The notes under the pieces: generated by a model | The model's input: only the letters and a program-made list of their open reading frames with translations | What the model was told of the DNA's origin: nothing | Database searches by the model: none | NCBI RefSeq assembly: GCF_003667565.1 | Contig: NZ_RCUX01000003.1 | Span: 1-64,000 of the forward strand | Source: Mycetocola tolaasinivorans | Lineage (GTDB): Bacteria > Actinomycetota > Actinomycetes > Actinomycetales > Microbacteriaceae | DNA length: 64,000 bases | Direction: 5' to 3' | Program-made: the position numbers and the translations under genes | Shown here: positions 51,116 to 60,393 of the stretch, one piece after another | Position numbering within the stretch: position 1 is the stretch's first letter | Layout of the letters: every line of letters starts with the position of its first letter

Positions 51116-52089
51116 ATTCCCTGCCCGAGCGCCCGCGGCGCCTGCGTCAGTCCCCGGCGATGCGTCGCCTGGTGGCCGAGACCCGTGTCGATCCGGCGCA
51201 GCTTGTCCTGCCGCTCTTTGTGAACGAGGAGCTGAGCGAGAAGCGCGCGATCGGTTCGATGCCCGGCGTCTTCCAGCACACCCTCGACACCCTTCGGGCC
51301 GCGGCCGCCGAGGCCGCCGACGCCGGCGTCGGCGGCGTGATGCTGTTCGGGATCCCGACCGTCCGCGATGCCGTGGGCAGCCAGGCCGACGCTCCGGAGG
51401 GCATCCTGCAGCGGGCCACCCGGGCCCTGCACGCCGAGGTGGGCGATGCCCTGGTGGTCCAGACCGATCTGTGCCTGGACGAGTTCACCGATCACGGCCA
51501 CTGCGGTGTGCTGACCGAGGGCGGCGCGGTGGATAACGATGCGACCCTGGAGCGCTACGTGTCGATGGCGCTGGCCCAGGCCGAGGCGGGCTCCGCCCTC
51601 CTGGGTCTCAGTGGCATGATGGACGGTCAGGTGGGCGCGATTCGCTCGGCCCTTGACCGTGCCGGCCACATCGATACCGCGCTGCTCGCCTACTCGGCCA
51701 AGTACGCATCGGCGTTCTACGGGCCCTTCCGCGAGGCCGTGGACTCCCAGCTGCAGGGCGATCGCCGCACCTATCAGCTCGATCCCGGCAACCGTCGTGA
51801 GGGCATGCGCGAGACCCTGCTCGACCTCGCCGAGGGCGCGGATATCGTGATGGTGAAGCCCGCGATGTCCTATCTCGATGTGCTCGCCGATGTGGCCGCG
51901 GTATCGACCGTGCCGGTGTGGGCGTACCAGGTATCCGGTGAGTATGCGATGATCGAGGCCGCCGCCGCAAACGGGTGGATCGATCGCCGCCGCGCGATCG
52001 AGGAGTCGGTGATCGGCATCCGCCGCGCCGGCGCCGATGCCGTGCTCACCTACTGGGCCACCGAGCTGGCCACCTGGCTGCGCGCCTAG
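51112..52089 (+). CDS. hemB: Delta-aminolevulinic acid dehydratase
   Basis: HemB condenses two ALA into porphobilinogen. The two Schiff-base Lys lie in [17 protein letters not shown] (first) and [13 protein letters not shown] (second). [14 protein letters not shown] is the metal-site region; it has two Cys, fewer than the fully Zn-type enzymes, so metal use is not settled. Start ATG 51112 within the hemD stop is preferred over an upstream in-frame start. Length 325 aa. Confidence 0.96.
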   Translation: MNSLPERPRRLRQSPAMRRLVAETRVDPAQLVLPLFVNEELSEKRAIGSMPGVFQHTLDTLRAAAAEAADAGVGGVMLFGIPTVRDAVGSQADAPEGILQRATRALHAEVGDALVVQTDLCLDEFTDHGHCGVLTEGGAVDNDATLERYVSMALAQAEAGSALLGLSGMMDGQVGAIRSALDRAGHIDTALLAYSAKYASAFYGPFREAVDSQLQGDRRTYQLDPGNRREGMRETLLDLAEGADIVMVKPAMSYLDVLADVAAVSTVPVWAYQVSGEYAMIEAAAANGWIDRRRAIEESVIGIRRAGADAVLTYWATELATWLRA

Positions 52090-52118
52090 TTCTTTCCGTT
52101 CCCGATTCAAGGAGCCCC

Positions 52119-53447
52119 GTGTCTCACGAACAAAATGCTGACCTCTTTACCCGCGCGAAGTCGTCGATCCCGGGTGGGGTGAACTCCCCGGTGCGTGCCT
52201 ACGGTTCGGTCGGCGGTACGCCGCGCTTCCTGGTGTCCGCGCAGGGTGCCCGCGTGACCGATGCCGAGGGTACCGAGTACGTGGACCTGGTGTGCTCCTG
52301 GGGTCCGGCAATCCTCGGTCACGCCCAGCCGGACGTGGTGCGCGCCGTGCAGGAGGCCGCCGCGCGTGGACTCTCCTTCGGGGCGTCGACCCCGGCCGAG
52401 ACCGAGCTGGCCGAGCTGATCCGCGAGCGGGTTAGCGTGGGCGGGGTGAGCCCGATCGAGAAGGTGCGCCTGGTCTCCACCGGCACCGAGGCCACGATGA
52501 CCGCGATCCGCCTTGCACGCGGGTTCACCGGCCGCGAGCTGCTGGTCAAGTTCGCCGGGCACTATCACGGGCACTCGGACGGGCTGCTGGCCGCCGCCGG
52601 CTCGGGCCTCGCAACCCTCGCGCTGCCGGGATCGGCGGGGGTCACCGCGGCGACCGCCGGGCAGACCCTCGTGGTGCCCTACAACGATCTTGATGCGCTG
52701 CGCGCGGTGTTCGCCGAGCACGGCGAGAACATCGCCGGTGTGATCGTCGAGGCCGCCTCGGCGAACATGGGTGTGGTGCCGCCGAAGCCCGGCTTCAACG
52801 CGGCACTGGCCGAGATTGCGCACGCCCACGGCGCCCTGGTGATCCTCGATGAGGTACTCACCGGATTCCGAGTCGGCCCGGCCGGGTTCTGGGGCCTCCA
52901 GGCAGCGGCGGGGGAGCACTATGTGCCCGACCTCTTCACGTTTGGCAAGGTCATCGGCGGTGGCATGCCGCTCGCGGCCCTGGGTGGCCGTGCCGAGGTC
53001 ATGGATCACCTCGCACCGCTCGGCCCGGTGTATCAGGCCGGCACGCTCTCGGGTAACCCGGTCGCGGTGGCCGCGGGCCTGGAGACCCTGCGCCGCGCGA
53101 CCCCCGAGGTGTACGCGCACCTGCATCGCACCGCCGATACGCTCGCCGCCACGGTTTCCGCGGCGCTTGCGGATGCCGGAGTGGTGCACACCGTGCAGCG
53201 CGCGGGCAACCTGTTCTCCTTCGTGTTCGCCGCCGAGGTGCCGGAAAACTACGCGGATGTCCAGGCGCAGGACGTCTACCGTTACGGCCCGTTCTTCCAC
53301 GCCATGCTTGATGCCGGGATCAACCTGCCGCCGAGCGTGTTCGAGGCCTGGTTTGTTTCGGCCGCCCACGATGAGGCCGCCGTGGCTGAGATTATCGCCG
53401 CGCTGCCCGCGGCCGCCCGCGCCGCCGCGGAGGCCACGGCCGCCTAG
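52119..53447 (+). CDS. hemL: Glutamate-1-semialdehyde 2,1-aminomutase
   Basis: HemL turns glutamate semialdehyde into 5-aminolevulinate with PLP. The start [19 protein letters not shown] is typical, and the PLP Lys lies in [36 protein letters not shown] follows. I start at GTG 52119, preceded by AAGGAG. Length 442 aa. It ends the hem operon, 29 bp after hemB, and is followed by a hairpin. Confidence 0.97.
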   Translation: MSHEQNADLFTRAKSSIPGGVNSPVRAYGSVGGTPRFLVSAQGARVTDAEGTEYVDLVCSWGPAILGHAQPDVVRAVQEAAARGLSFGASTPAETELAELIRERVSVGGVSPIEKVRLVSTGTEATMTAIRLARGFTGRELLVKFAGHYHGHSDGLLAAAGSGLATLALPGSAGVTAATAGQTLVVPYNDLDALRAVFAEHGENIAGVIVEAASANMGVVPPKPGFNAALAEIAHAHGALVILDEVLTGFRVGPAGFWGLQAAAGEHYVPDLFTFGKVIGGGMPLAALGGRAEVMDHLAPLGPVYQAGTLSGNPVAVAAGLETLRRATPEVYAHLHRTADTLAATVSAALADAGVVHTVQRAGNLFSFVFAAEVPENYADVQAQDVYRYGPFFHAMLDAGINLPPSVFEAWFVSAAHDEAAVAEIIAALPAAARAAAEATAA

Positions 53448-53470
53448 GCTCACGATACGCGGAGGTATTC

Positions 53471-53502
53471 GTGCCCAGGACGGGTTTTCCCGTCCCGGGC
53501 AC
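53471..53502 (+). terminator. Hairpin after the hem operon
   Basis: Fourteen-base arms (53471-53484 and 53489-53502) pair with one mismatch around TTTT. No T-run follows, so it may be a weak terminator or an mRNA end stabiliser. The rest of the 159-bp gap to the convergent GNAT gene shows nothing else. Confidence 0.6.
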
Positions 53503-53606
53503 GACCGCGTCTACCGAAGGATCACCGACACCCTCTGCGGGCCAGTTCGCGTAATCCGGGTGGGGTGGCCCGGGCTCCGGACCACTTCCCGCCGCCGCTT
53601 CCTCGA

Positions 53607-54131
53607 TCAGGCGTCCGATGGGCCTAACGGGCGGGCCATCACCACACTGTCGTAGGTCTTGCCGGGCCAGTGGATCGTGTCGACCGTTTCGAACCCCCAC
53701 GACTCGTAGAGCCGCACAAGGTGAACCGCCGGGATGGCGGTATCAACGCCGATGGACGTCGCCTGCCGCGCGGCGGCCCACCGACGCCCGCGGTGCCACA
53801 GATCGGCAGCGAGTCCGCGGCCGCGGAGGGCCGGGGATACGGCTACCTGGTTGAGCCATGCACGGTCGCCGACGCGGGCCTCGGCGGTGAGCTCCCGCAG
53901 GCCGTCCGAGGGCGGCAGGGACATCGTGAGCGATGCGACGATCTGCCCGGCCCGCTCGATCACCCAGCACTGGCCGCCGAGAGCTCGAGCGCGCGTGGTC
54001 TCCACGTCCTGATCGACGGCGGTGTAGTTCAGCCCCATCGCACCCAGCTCGGCATATGCGGCATGGAGTAGATCGGTCAGTGGGGCGGCATCGGAGGCCC
54101 GGAAGGGGCGTACGGAGAGGGCTGGGTCCAT
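53607..54131 (-). CDS. GNAT family N-acetyltransferase
   Basis: This 174-aa protein starts LSVRPFRASDAAPLTDLL and has the acetyl-CoA loop VAVSPALRGRGLAADLWHRG, then LYESWGFETVD, which is the usual GNAT C-terminal strand. I start at ATG 54131; a longer upstream frame covers the promoter of the divergent PadR gene. The substrate is unknown. Confidence 0.9.
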   Translation of the reverse strand: MDPALSVRPFRASDAAPLTDLLHAAYAELGAMGLNYTAVDQDVETTRARALGGQCWVIERAGQIVASLTMSLPPSDGLRELTAEARVGDRAWLNQVAVSPALRGRGLAADLWHRGRRWAAARQATSIGVDTAIPAVHLVRLYESWGFETVDTIHWPGKTYDSVVMARPLGPSDA

Positions 54132-54212
54132 AAGGCCAGTGAACTCGATCGGCCGGACAATTACTAGGTCTTCCGCAATTGATCGTGTTGCGGTTGACCC
54201 CTCCAGGGGGTA

Positions 54213-54228
54213 TATTCCATGTGGAATA
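54213..54228. promoter_or_regulatory. 16-bp palindromic operator upstream of PadR gene
   Basis: TATTCCATGTGGAATA is a perfect palindrome 18 bp before the regulator's GTG and overlaps the likely promoter. It is well suited to autoregulation by the dimeric PadR protein. Confidence 0.7.
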
Positions 54229-54246
54229 GTTTTGTTGGAGGGTGAA

Positions 54247-54879
54247 GTGGCAGAGATTACGCTCAAGCCGATCGAGATCGTGGCGCTGGGATTACTCCTT
54301 GAGCGCCCCATGCATCCCTATGAGATGTATCAGATCGCCACCCAGCGTCGGGAAGACACCGTGGTGAAGGTGAGCCCGGGTTCGCTGTACCGTGCCGTGT
54401 ACGCGCTGGAGCAGAAGGGCTTTGCCATCGCCGCGCAGGTTGAGCGCGAGGGTGCTCGGCCCGAACGCACCCTGTTTGAGATCACCGATCCCGGCCGTGA
54501 GCGCCTATTTGTCGATGTGGCTGAGCTGCTGCGCACCCCGATGACCGAGCGTCCACGAGTCCTCCAGGCGCTCTCCGAGGCCCACGTTCTGCCCGCCCCG
54601 CAGGTGCGGGAGCTCCTGTCCGAGCGGGTGACGCAACTGCGCGTCCGCGTGGACAGGCTTCGCGGCGATATTGAGACGGTTGGCGGCCTCGGTGTCCCCG
54701 AAATGTACTGGATTAACGCGCCGTATCAGCTCGCCATGTACGAGGCGGAGATCGCCTGGCTCGAGGCTCAACTGGCCCGATTCGCGTCCGGTGCGCTGCC
54801 CTGGGAGGACTGCCGCTCGCCCGAGGAGCGCGCGAGTGCCACCGCGGCGAAGACCCGCAACTTCTATCCGGCCCCCTGA
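54247..54879 (+). CDS. PadR family transcriptional regulator
   Basis: This 210-aa regulator has the PadR winged helix (MHPYEMYQIATQ; VKVSPGSLYRAVYALEQKGF; ITDPGRERL) and a C-terminal helical dimerisation domain (YQLAMYEAEIAWLEAQLARF). GTG 54247 is chosen because it follows TTGGAGG; the frame is open upstream through the operator. The MFS gene lies 35 bp downstream, so this is a typical self-repressed regulator-exporter operon. Confidence 0.92.
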   Translation: MAEITLKPIEIVALGLLLERPMHPYEMYQIATQRREDTVVKVSPGSLYRAVYALEQKGFAIAAQVEREGARPERTLFEITDPGRERLFVDVAELLRTPMTERPRVLQALSEAHVLPAPQVRELLSERVTQLRVRVDRLRGDIETVGGLGVPEMYWINAPYQLAMYEAEIAWLEAQLARFASGALPWEDCRSPEERASATAAKTRNFYPAP

Positions 54880-54914
54880 ATTTTTTGATCCCCCTTCAGT
54901 AGAAAGTGACACCC

Positions 54915-56429
54915 ATGTCAACACCCCCCGCTACCGCCGTGCGGCCCTGGCCGGCGCTGTGGTCGCTGGTCATCGGATTCTTTATGATCCTGATCGACAC
55001 CACCATCGTTTCGGTCGCGAACCCCGCGATCATGCGTGGTCTGCACACCGATATCAACACCGTGATCTGGGTGACCAGCGCCTACCTGCTGGCGTACGCC
55101 GTTCCGCTGCTGATCACCGGCCGCCTCGGCGACCGTTTCGGCCCGAAAAACCTCTACCTCATCGGTCTCACGATCTTCACCCTGGCCTCGCTGTGGTGTG
55201 GCCTGTCGGGCAGTGTTGAGGTGCTCATCATCGCCCGTACCGTGCAGGGTCTCGGCGCCGCACTGATGACGCCGCAGACCATGGCCGTCATTACCCGAAT
55301 CTTCCCGCCGGATCGTCGTGGCGCCGCCATGGGTCTCTGGGGTGCCACCGCCGGTGTTGCGACGCTCGTGGGTCCGATCCTGGGTGGCGTCCTCGTGGAT
55401 GGCGTCGGCTGGGAGTGGATCTTCTTCATCAACGTCCCCGTGGGCATCATCGGTTTCATCATGGTGTGGCGCAACGTGCCGCAGCTCGCAACCAGCCCGC
55501 ACCGCTTCGACATCGTCGGCGTGTTCCTGAGTGCCGTGGGTATGTTCCTGCTGGTGTTCGGTATTCAGGAGGGTGCGACCTACAACTGGGGCACCATCAC
55601 GGGGCCGATCAGCGTGTGGGGCCTCATCATTGCGGGCATCGTGGTGCTGGCCGCGTTTGTGGGGTGGCAGGCGATCACGAAGTCCGAGCCGCTGCTGCCG
55701 CTTGATCTCTTCAAGGACCGCAACTTCTCGGTGGGTAACCTCGTGATTACCACCGTGGGGTTCACCATCACCTGCATGTCGCTGCCGCTGGTGTTCTTCT
55801 ACCAGACGGTGCGCGGCCTGACCCCGACGCAGTCGGCGCTGATGCTGGTGCCGATGGCCGTGATCTCGGCTGGCCTCGCGCCCGTGGTGGGCAAGATGAT
55901 CGACCGGGTCAACCCCAAGTGGTTCGCGCTGTTTGGTCTCACCGTGCTGTCGGTGTCGCTGCTGTGGTACTCGCTGCTCATGACCCCGGATCAGCCGCTG
56001 TGGATGATGCTCTTCCCGAGTGCGCTGCTCGGTTTCGCCAACGGTTTCATGTGGGGTCCGGTGTCCAACATGACCACGCGTAACCTGCCGCCGCACAAGG
56101 CCGGCGCTGGCTCGGGCGTGTTCAACACCACGCGTCAGATTGGTGCCGTGCTGGGTAGCGCGAGCATCGCCGCGCTGATCCAGGCGCGCCTGACCGCCGA
56201 GATGCCCGCCGCCCCCGGCGGTGCCTCCGGCCTGTCGGAAATCGGTGGGGGAGAGCTGCCCGTGTTCCTGCACGAGCCGTTCACCACGGCGATGTCACAG
56301 ACGCTGCTACTGCCCGCCGCCGTGGCCCTGCTGGGTGCCGTGTTTGTGCTGTTCTTCCAGAAGCCCAAGAAGGCGGTGTGGGAGGCGCCCGAGACTCGCG
56401 CCGCCGCCCCGGTGCCCGCTGAGGGCTAG
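54915..56429 (+). CDS. MFS drug exporter, DHA2 (EmrB/QacA) type
   Basis: This 504-aa exporter has about 14 helices. IDTTIVSVANPAIMRGL is the DHA2 helix-1 motif, and GRLGDRFGPKNLYLIG is motif A. I start at ATG 54915 behind AGAAAG; a GTG at 54906 is less likely. It is cotranscribed with the PadR regulator and followed by a strong terminator. The exported compound is unknown. Confidence 0.93.
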   Translation: MSTPPATAVRPWPALWSLVIGFFMILIDTTIVSVANPAIMRGLHTDINTVIWVTSAYLLAYAVPLLITGRLGDRFGPKNLYLIGLTIFTLASLWCGLSGSVEVLIIARTVQGLGAALMTPQTMAVITRIFPPDRRGAAMGLWGATAGVATLVGPILGGVLVDGVGWEWIFFINVPVGIIGFIMVWRNVPQLATSPHRFDIVGVFLSAVGMFLLVFGIQEGATYNWGTITGPISVWGLIIAGIVVLAAFVGWQAITKSEPLLPLDLFKDRNFSVGNLVITTVGFTITCMSLPLVFFYQTVRGLTPTQSALMLVPMAVISAGLAPVVGKMIDRVNPKWFALFGLTVLSVSLLWYSLLMTPDQPLWMMLFPSALLGFANGFMWGPVSNMTTRNLPPHKAGAGSGVFNTTRQIGAVLGSASIAALIQARLTAEMPAAPGGASGLSEIGGGELPVFLHEPFTTAMSQTLLLPAAVALLGAVFVLFFQKPKKAVWEAPETRAAAPVPAEG

Positions 56430-56459
56430 GCACCGCACCGTTCCCGGCATCACGATTGA

Positions 56460-56503
56460 CCCGTGGGTCGCACTTCTTTTCGATGTGCGACCCACGGGTT
56501 TTT
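56460..56503 (+). terminator. Rho-independent terminator after the MFS gene
   Basis: A perfect 14-bp stem CCCGTGGGTCGCAC/GTGCGACCCACGGG with an 11-base loop is followed by TTTTT. It separates the PadR-MFS unit from the sugar locus. Confidence 0.95.
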
Positions 56504-56539
56504 CCGTGGAAAAAATACCCGGCAACCCTTGTTGGAACT

Positions 56540-56566
56540 TAGAAACAAAAGTATAGTAAGTTTCTA
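56540..56566. promoter_or_regulatory. Candidate ROK operator upstream of sugar ABC operon
   Basis: TAGAAAC and GTTTCTA form perfect 7-bp arms around a 13-bp AT-rich centre containing TATAGTAAG. This AT-rich palindrome stands out in the GC-rich context about 120 bp before the binding-protein start. ROK regulators often bind such sites; the binder here would be the gene at 60390. Confidence 0.55.
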
Positions 56567-56684
56567 TTGAGCCGGAAACCCGCGGTTTTCCACGGGAAGA
56601 GGTTCGATGTTGGCCGCGATGATGCGCGCTTTCCCCTGGAGCGACACGCGCGGAAACAGATCACAATGAAGTGAGAGGAACCGT

Positions 56685-58058
56685 ATGAAAACCAAGAAGT
56701 TCCTGGCCGTAGCCGGGCTCGCCGCAGCGTCCGTCCTGATCCTGAGCGGATGTGGAAACGGTGGGGCCGCGGATGCCAACGTCAAGCCGGCAACGTCCGG
56801 TGAGGTGAACTGGTGGGGCTGGACTCCGGACACCGCCGTGGCCAAGCGATACATCGCCGAGTTCAACAAGGAATACCCGGACATCACCGTCAACTACAAG
56901 AACTTTGAAAACGTGGACTATCGCAATACCCTGGTCCCCGCCCTCGAGTCCGGCAAGGGCCCGGATGTCTATGACCTGTCCGCCGCGGGCGGCGTGCCCG
57001 ACACCTGGGGTCCCTACGCGATCGATCTGGAGCCACTCGCAAAGGACACCCTCGGTGACGACTGGAAAAAGAAGTTCAGTGCCGGGTACGTTGACCAGCT
57101 GACCGGATCGGACGGACGCATCGTCTCGCTTCCGCTGGGCGGAATGTCCGCGGGCTTCCTCTGGTACAACAAGAACATTTTCGATGAGGCCGGAGCAACG
57201 GTACCCACCGACTACACCTCGTGGGTCGACGCCTGCGCGAAGATCACCGCCATCGGAAAAACCTGTTTCGCGATGGCCGCAGGTGGGGACGACACGTTCC
57301 CCACCGAGATGTACCACTCCATCGCCAACTCGGTAGACCCGGAATTCTTTATCAAGGCATCCACCGGTAAGGCGAAGTGGAATGACCCGGCCGGAATCGA
57401 GGTGCTGGAGATCATCGCCAAGATGAAGAAGGACGGTATTATCGCCAGCAACGTACTCGACGGCACCCAGTACCCTCAGGCAAACGAGGCCTTCATGAAG
57501 GGCTCGGCTGCGATGGTCCAGATGGGCTTCTGGTACACCCAGTACGCGGAGGCAAACTCCTGTGCCGCCTCGATGGAGGCCGCTGGTGTGGCCAACCCCA
57601 CCTGTTTTGTCCAGCTCCCGCTGGAGTTCCCGGACGTTGCGGGCAAGGGCCATGGATCTCAGTACTTTGGCGAGGTGGACTACGGTCTCGCAATCGCCGA
57701 GGACTCCAAAAACATCGCCGCGTCTAAGACCTTCGTCTCCTGGATGACCATGTCGGAAAAGGGCCAGCAGAACGTCGCGAACGCGCTCGACCTGCTGCCC
57801 GGCCTGCAGGGCGTCAAGCCCGATTGGAACGCGATCTCGCTGGTGGACAAGTCCGTCCAGCAGCCCGCGATCGAGACCCTGATCGCCGACAGCACCGCGA
57901 CCACCCAGACCCGCCAGTGGCAGGCTACCGAAAAGTCGCTGCACGGCATCGTTGTGGCCATCCAGCGGGTGCTCGACCCAACCCTTTCGGAGTCCATCCC
58001 GGACATTGCGGCGAAGCTCCAGGACGCCTCTGAGGCCAGCACCGCGGGAACCAAATAG
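56685..58058 (+). CDS. Sugar ABC transporter substrate-binding lipoprotein
   Basis: This 457-aa protein has a lipoprotein signal with lipobox LSGC (Cys23) and a family-1 carbohydrate binding fold: VNWWGWTPDTAVAKRYIAEF, LVPALESGKGPDVYDLSA and GLPLGG-like region SLPLGGMSAGFLWYNK. It captures an oligosaccharide or glycoside for the permeases that follow; GTG of the first permease overlaps its stop by one base. A GH1 glycosidase further on suggests a beta-glucoside. Confidence 0.93.
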   Translation: MKTKKFLAVAGLAAASVLILSGCGNGGAADANVKPATSGEVNWWGWTPDTAVAKRYIAEFNKEYPDITVNYKNFENVDYRNTLVPALESGKGPDVYDLSAAGGVPDTWGPYAIDLEPLAKDTLGDDWKKKFSAGYVDQLTGSDGRIVSLPLGGMSAGFLWYNKNIFDEAGATVPTDYTSWVDACAKITAIGKTCFAMAAGGDDTFPTEMYHSIANSVDPEFFIKASTGKAKWNDPAGIEVLEIIAKMKKDGIIASNVLDGTQYPQANEAFMKGSAAMVQMGFWYTQYAEANSCAASMEAAGVANPTCFVQLPLEFPDVAGKGHGSQYFGEVDYGLAIAEDSKNIAASKTFVSWMTMSEKGQQNVANALDLLPGLQGVKPDWNAISLVDKSVQQPAIETLIADSTATTQTRQWQATEKSLHGIVVAIQRVLDPTLSESIPDIAAKLQDASEASTAGTK

Positions 58059-59080
58059 TGTCGAACACCAGTATTCGCATGCGTGAGCGTGCAGCCGTGA
58101 CCGGGACGGATCGTGAGCAGTCGCGCCCGTCCCGGGCCACCGGCCCGCGGAAGCGTCGCGGGGCGAGCGGCCTGCTGCCCTCGGGATTCATGTGGATCCT
58201 GCCGGCGCTCATCATCTCGGTCGGTCTCATCTACTACAGCATCGCCTACTCCGGCTTCCTCTCCTTCTTCAGCTGGGGCGGCGGACGGCAGCACCTCAAG
58301 CCCGTCGGACTCGACAACTACACCGAGATCTTCAGCGACCCCGTCTTCTGGATGGCCATTCGCAACACGGTGATCTACTTCGTGGTGGTCTTTACCGTGC
58401 AGGTGATCGGTGGTGTCCTGTTTGCCGCCGCGATGCACTCGCGGGTGATCATGGCCAACGTGTACAAGGTCATCATCGTGATCCCCATCGTGGTGGCCCC
58501 CGCAACCATGGCACCGGCACACATTCAGGTATGGCAGTCCGACGGTACGCTCAACCGCATCCTCGAGGCAATTGGTCTGGGGGACCTGGCCCAGTCCTGG
58601 ATCGGACAGTCGACCACCTCGCTGCTCGTCGTGATTCTCGTGGGCTGCTGGGGATCGATCGGTTTTGGCTTCATCCTCTACTTCGGGGCGATGACGCAGA
58701 TTGATCCCGAAATGCTCGAGGCGGGTCGCATCGATGGCGCAGGAAACTTCCGCATCCTGTTTTCACTCGTGCTGCCGAACGTGCGCTCGATCACGATCTC
58801 GCTCGCGATCCTCAACCTGATCACCGCGCTGAAGCTGTTTGACAGCGTGTGGCTGATCACCCAGGGTGGCCCCGCCCACTCCTCGGAGTTCCTCGGCACC
58901 ATGATCTACTCCGAGACCTCGGGTGCCAGCCGGGACCTCGGATATGCCTCCGCGCTGTCCATCATTCTGATGCTCATCGCCGTGGCCACGTCCATCATTG
59001 TTCAGCGCAGCTCGCGTGAGCGCGCCGCTGCCCGTCCGCGCCGGGGACGTCGCGCAGTTTCGGAGGAGCGCAATGTTTGA
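58058..59080 (+). CDS. Sugar ABC transporter permease (MalF-like)
   Basis: This 340-aa permease has six or seven helices after a basic cytoplasmic N-terminus. The EAA loop is EAGRIDGAGNFRILFSLVLP. It starts at GTG 58058 right at the binding-protein stop and overlaps the next permease by 8 bp. No ATPase gene is present in the locus, so a shared MsiK-type ATPase elsewhere probably drives it, as is common in actinobacteria. Confidence 0.93.
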   Translation: MSNTSIRMRERAAVTGTDREQSRPSRATGPRKRRGASGLLPSGFMWILPALIISVGLIYYSIAYSGFLSFFSWGGGRQHLKPVGLDNYTEIFSDPVFWMAIRNTVIYFVVVFTVQVIGGVLFAAAMHSRVIMANVYKVIIVIPIVVAPATMAPAHIQVWQSDGTLNRILEAIGLGDLAQSWIGQSTTSLLVVILVGCWGSIGFGFILYFGAMTQIDPEMLEAGRIDGAGNFRILFSLVLPNVRSITISLAILNLITALKLFDSVWLITQGGPAHSSEFLGTMIYSETSGASRDLGYASALSIILMLIAVATSIIVQRSSRERAAARPRRGRRAVSEERNV

Positions 59081-59861
59081 AACCCGCACCGTTCTCTCAC
59101 GCGTGGGCCTCCAGCTCGCGGTAACGCTGGGAGTCCTGCCGTTCCTGATTCCGATCTACTCGATGGTTGCGAAGTCCCTGGAGGGACGCGGCTGGGGCAA
59201 CTACGAGGCCGTCCTCGCGGTCCCGGGTTTTGGTCGGTTCTTCCTCAACTCCGCGATCGTCGCGGGTGGTTCGATTATCATCATCTACCTGGCCACCCTG
59301 GCCGCCGCATTCGCGTTCTCCAAGCTGCGCATTCGGCGCAAGGAGGTCTATTTCTGGATGCTGATGGCGGCCCTCACCCTGCCCGAGGTGGTGCTGATTG
59401 CCCCGCTGTATAGCACCGCGGTGGCCCTCAACCTGCTGGGAACGTTCTGGGCGGTGATTCTTCCCATTGCGGCGCTGCAGATCCCGTTCACCGTGCTGAT
59501 TGCCCGCGGCTTCATCGATGGCATTCCCGACACGCTCTTTGAGGCTGCCCGCCTCGACGGCGCCGGAACCTGGCGGTTGTTCTGGTCGGTTCTGGTCCCC
59601 ATGGCGAAGCCCATCGCGGTAGCGCTGGTTGTACTGGTGCTGATCAATGCCTGGAACTCCTACCTGCTGCCCAAGGTGTTCCTCATCAACGACGACATGG
59701 GTGTTGTGACCCTGCTTCCGGAGTTCTTCAAGCGTCAGTACAACGACGATATTCCCAAGGTGCTGGCGGCCGCGGTGGTCACTGCGATCCCCACGATCGT
59801 GGCGTACATCCTGCTGCAGAAGCAGTTCGAGCGCGGCATGGCCGCGGGGGCGATCAAATAG
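59073..59861 (+). CDS. Sugar ABC transporter permease (MalG-like)
   Basis: This 262-aa permease has six helices and the EAA loop EAARLDGAGTWRLFWSVLVP. I start at ATG 59073 with GGAGGAG just upstream; a longer frame exists but overlaps the partner gene further. It completes the membrane channel. A 79-bp gap separates it from the next gene. Confidence 0.93.
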   Translation: MFETRTVLSRVGLQLAVTLGVLPFLIPIYSMVAKSLEGRGWGNYEAVLAVPGFGRFFLNSAIVAGGSIIIIYLATLAAAFAFSKLRIRRKEVYFWMLMAALTLPEVVLIAPLYSTAVALNLLGTFWAVILPIAALQIPFTVLIARGFIDGIPDTLFEAARLDGAGTWRLFWSVLVPMAKPIAVALVVLVLINAWNSYLLPKVFLINDDMGVVTLLPEFFKRQYNDDIPKVLAAAVVTAIPTIVAYILLQKQFERGMAAGAIK

Positions 59862-59940
59862 TGTCTCCGCAGTCGCGTCGTCATGGTTCACGGACGCGAA
59901 CCGACTACGGTAAAACGAAGCAGAAAATGGGAGGTGTGTG

Positions 59941-60393
59941 ATGCGAGGAATCGGAGTGGTGGTGCCGGCCGAACGGGCGGGAGACCACGAGATTGAACGC
60001 CTCATGCGCTCACTCGCGCAGCCCCTCCTGCTGGCAGGATTTTCGCTGGTGACCGGCGTGGTGCGCGATGTGGCTCACGAGACAGAGCTGTATCGCCTGT
60101 GGGCGCGGCCCGAGTCGATGATCGAGGGGGTCGCGCTGTTGGATGCGGTAGCCGATGACCCGCGCATCGTGCTGCTGAACACCCTGGGGCTCCCGCACGC
60201 GGGAATCATTCGTGGCGATTTTGCGGTCGGATATCCGGCGGTCATGGCCGTGACCGCCGATGCCGAAACGTCCGCACATCGCGGACGTGAAACCGGCGGC
60301 CTACTGGGTGAGCAGGTTTTGGCCGCGGTGCGCGGTGACGCCGCCCGCACGCTGAGCGTTGAAGCAGACCATGATCAGAGGAGCACATCATGA
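59941..60393 (+). CDS. Small LacI-effector-like protein without DNA-binding domain
   Basis: This 150-aa protein starts GIGVVVPAERAGDHEIERLM and continues with SLAQPLLLAGFSLVTGVVRD, which resembles the N-terminal half of a LacI-type sugar-sensing domain. The HTH and the second half are missing. GGGAGG lies six bases before ATG 59941. Its stop overlaps the ROK regulator start (ATGA), suggesting they work together, for example as a sugar sensor or modulator. The family assignment is tentative. Confidence 0.65.
   Translation: MRGIGVVVPAERAGDHEIERLMRSLAQPLLLAGFSLVTGVVRDVAHETELYRLWARPESMIEGVALLDAVADDPRIVLLNTLGLPHAGIIRGDFAVGYPAVMAVTADAETSAHRGRETGGLLGEQVLAAVRGDAARTLSVEADHDQRSTS

Noticed and set aside
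53471..53502. Strong terminator call for the hem operon
   Set aside because: The stem is good but no T-run follows, so I list it with reduced confidence only.
54918..56273. 451-aa minus-strand frame, very His/Gln rich
   Set aside because: It is a shadow of the MFS exporter; the composition is typical of antisense membrane-protein genes.
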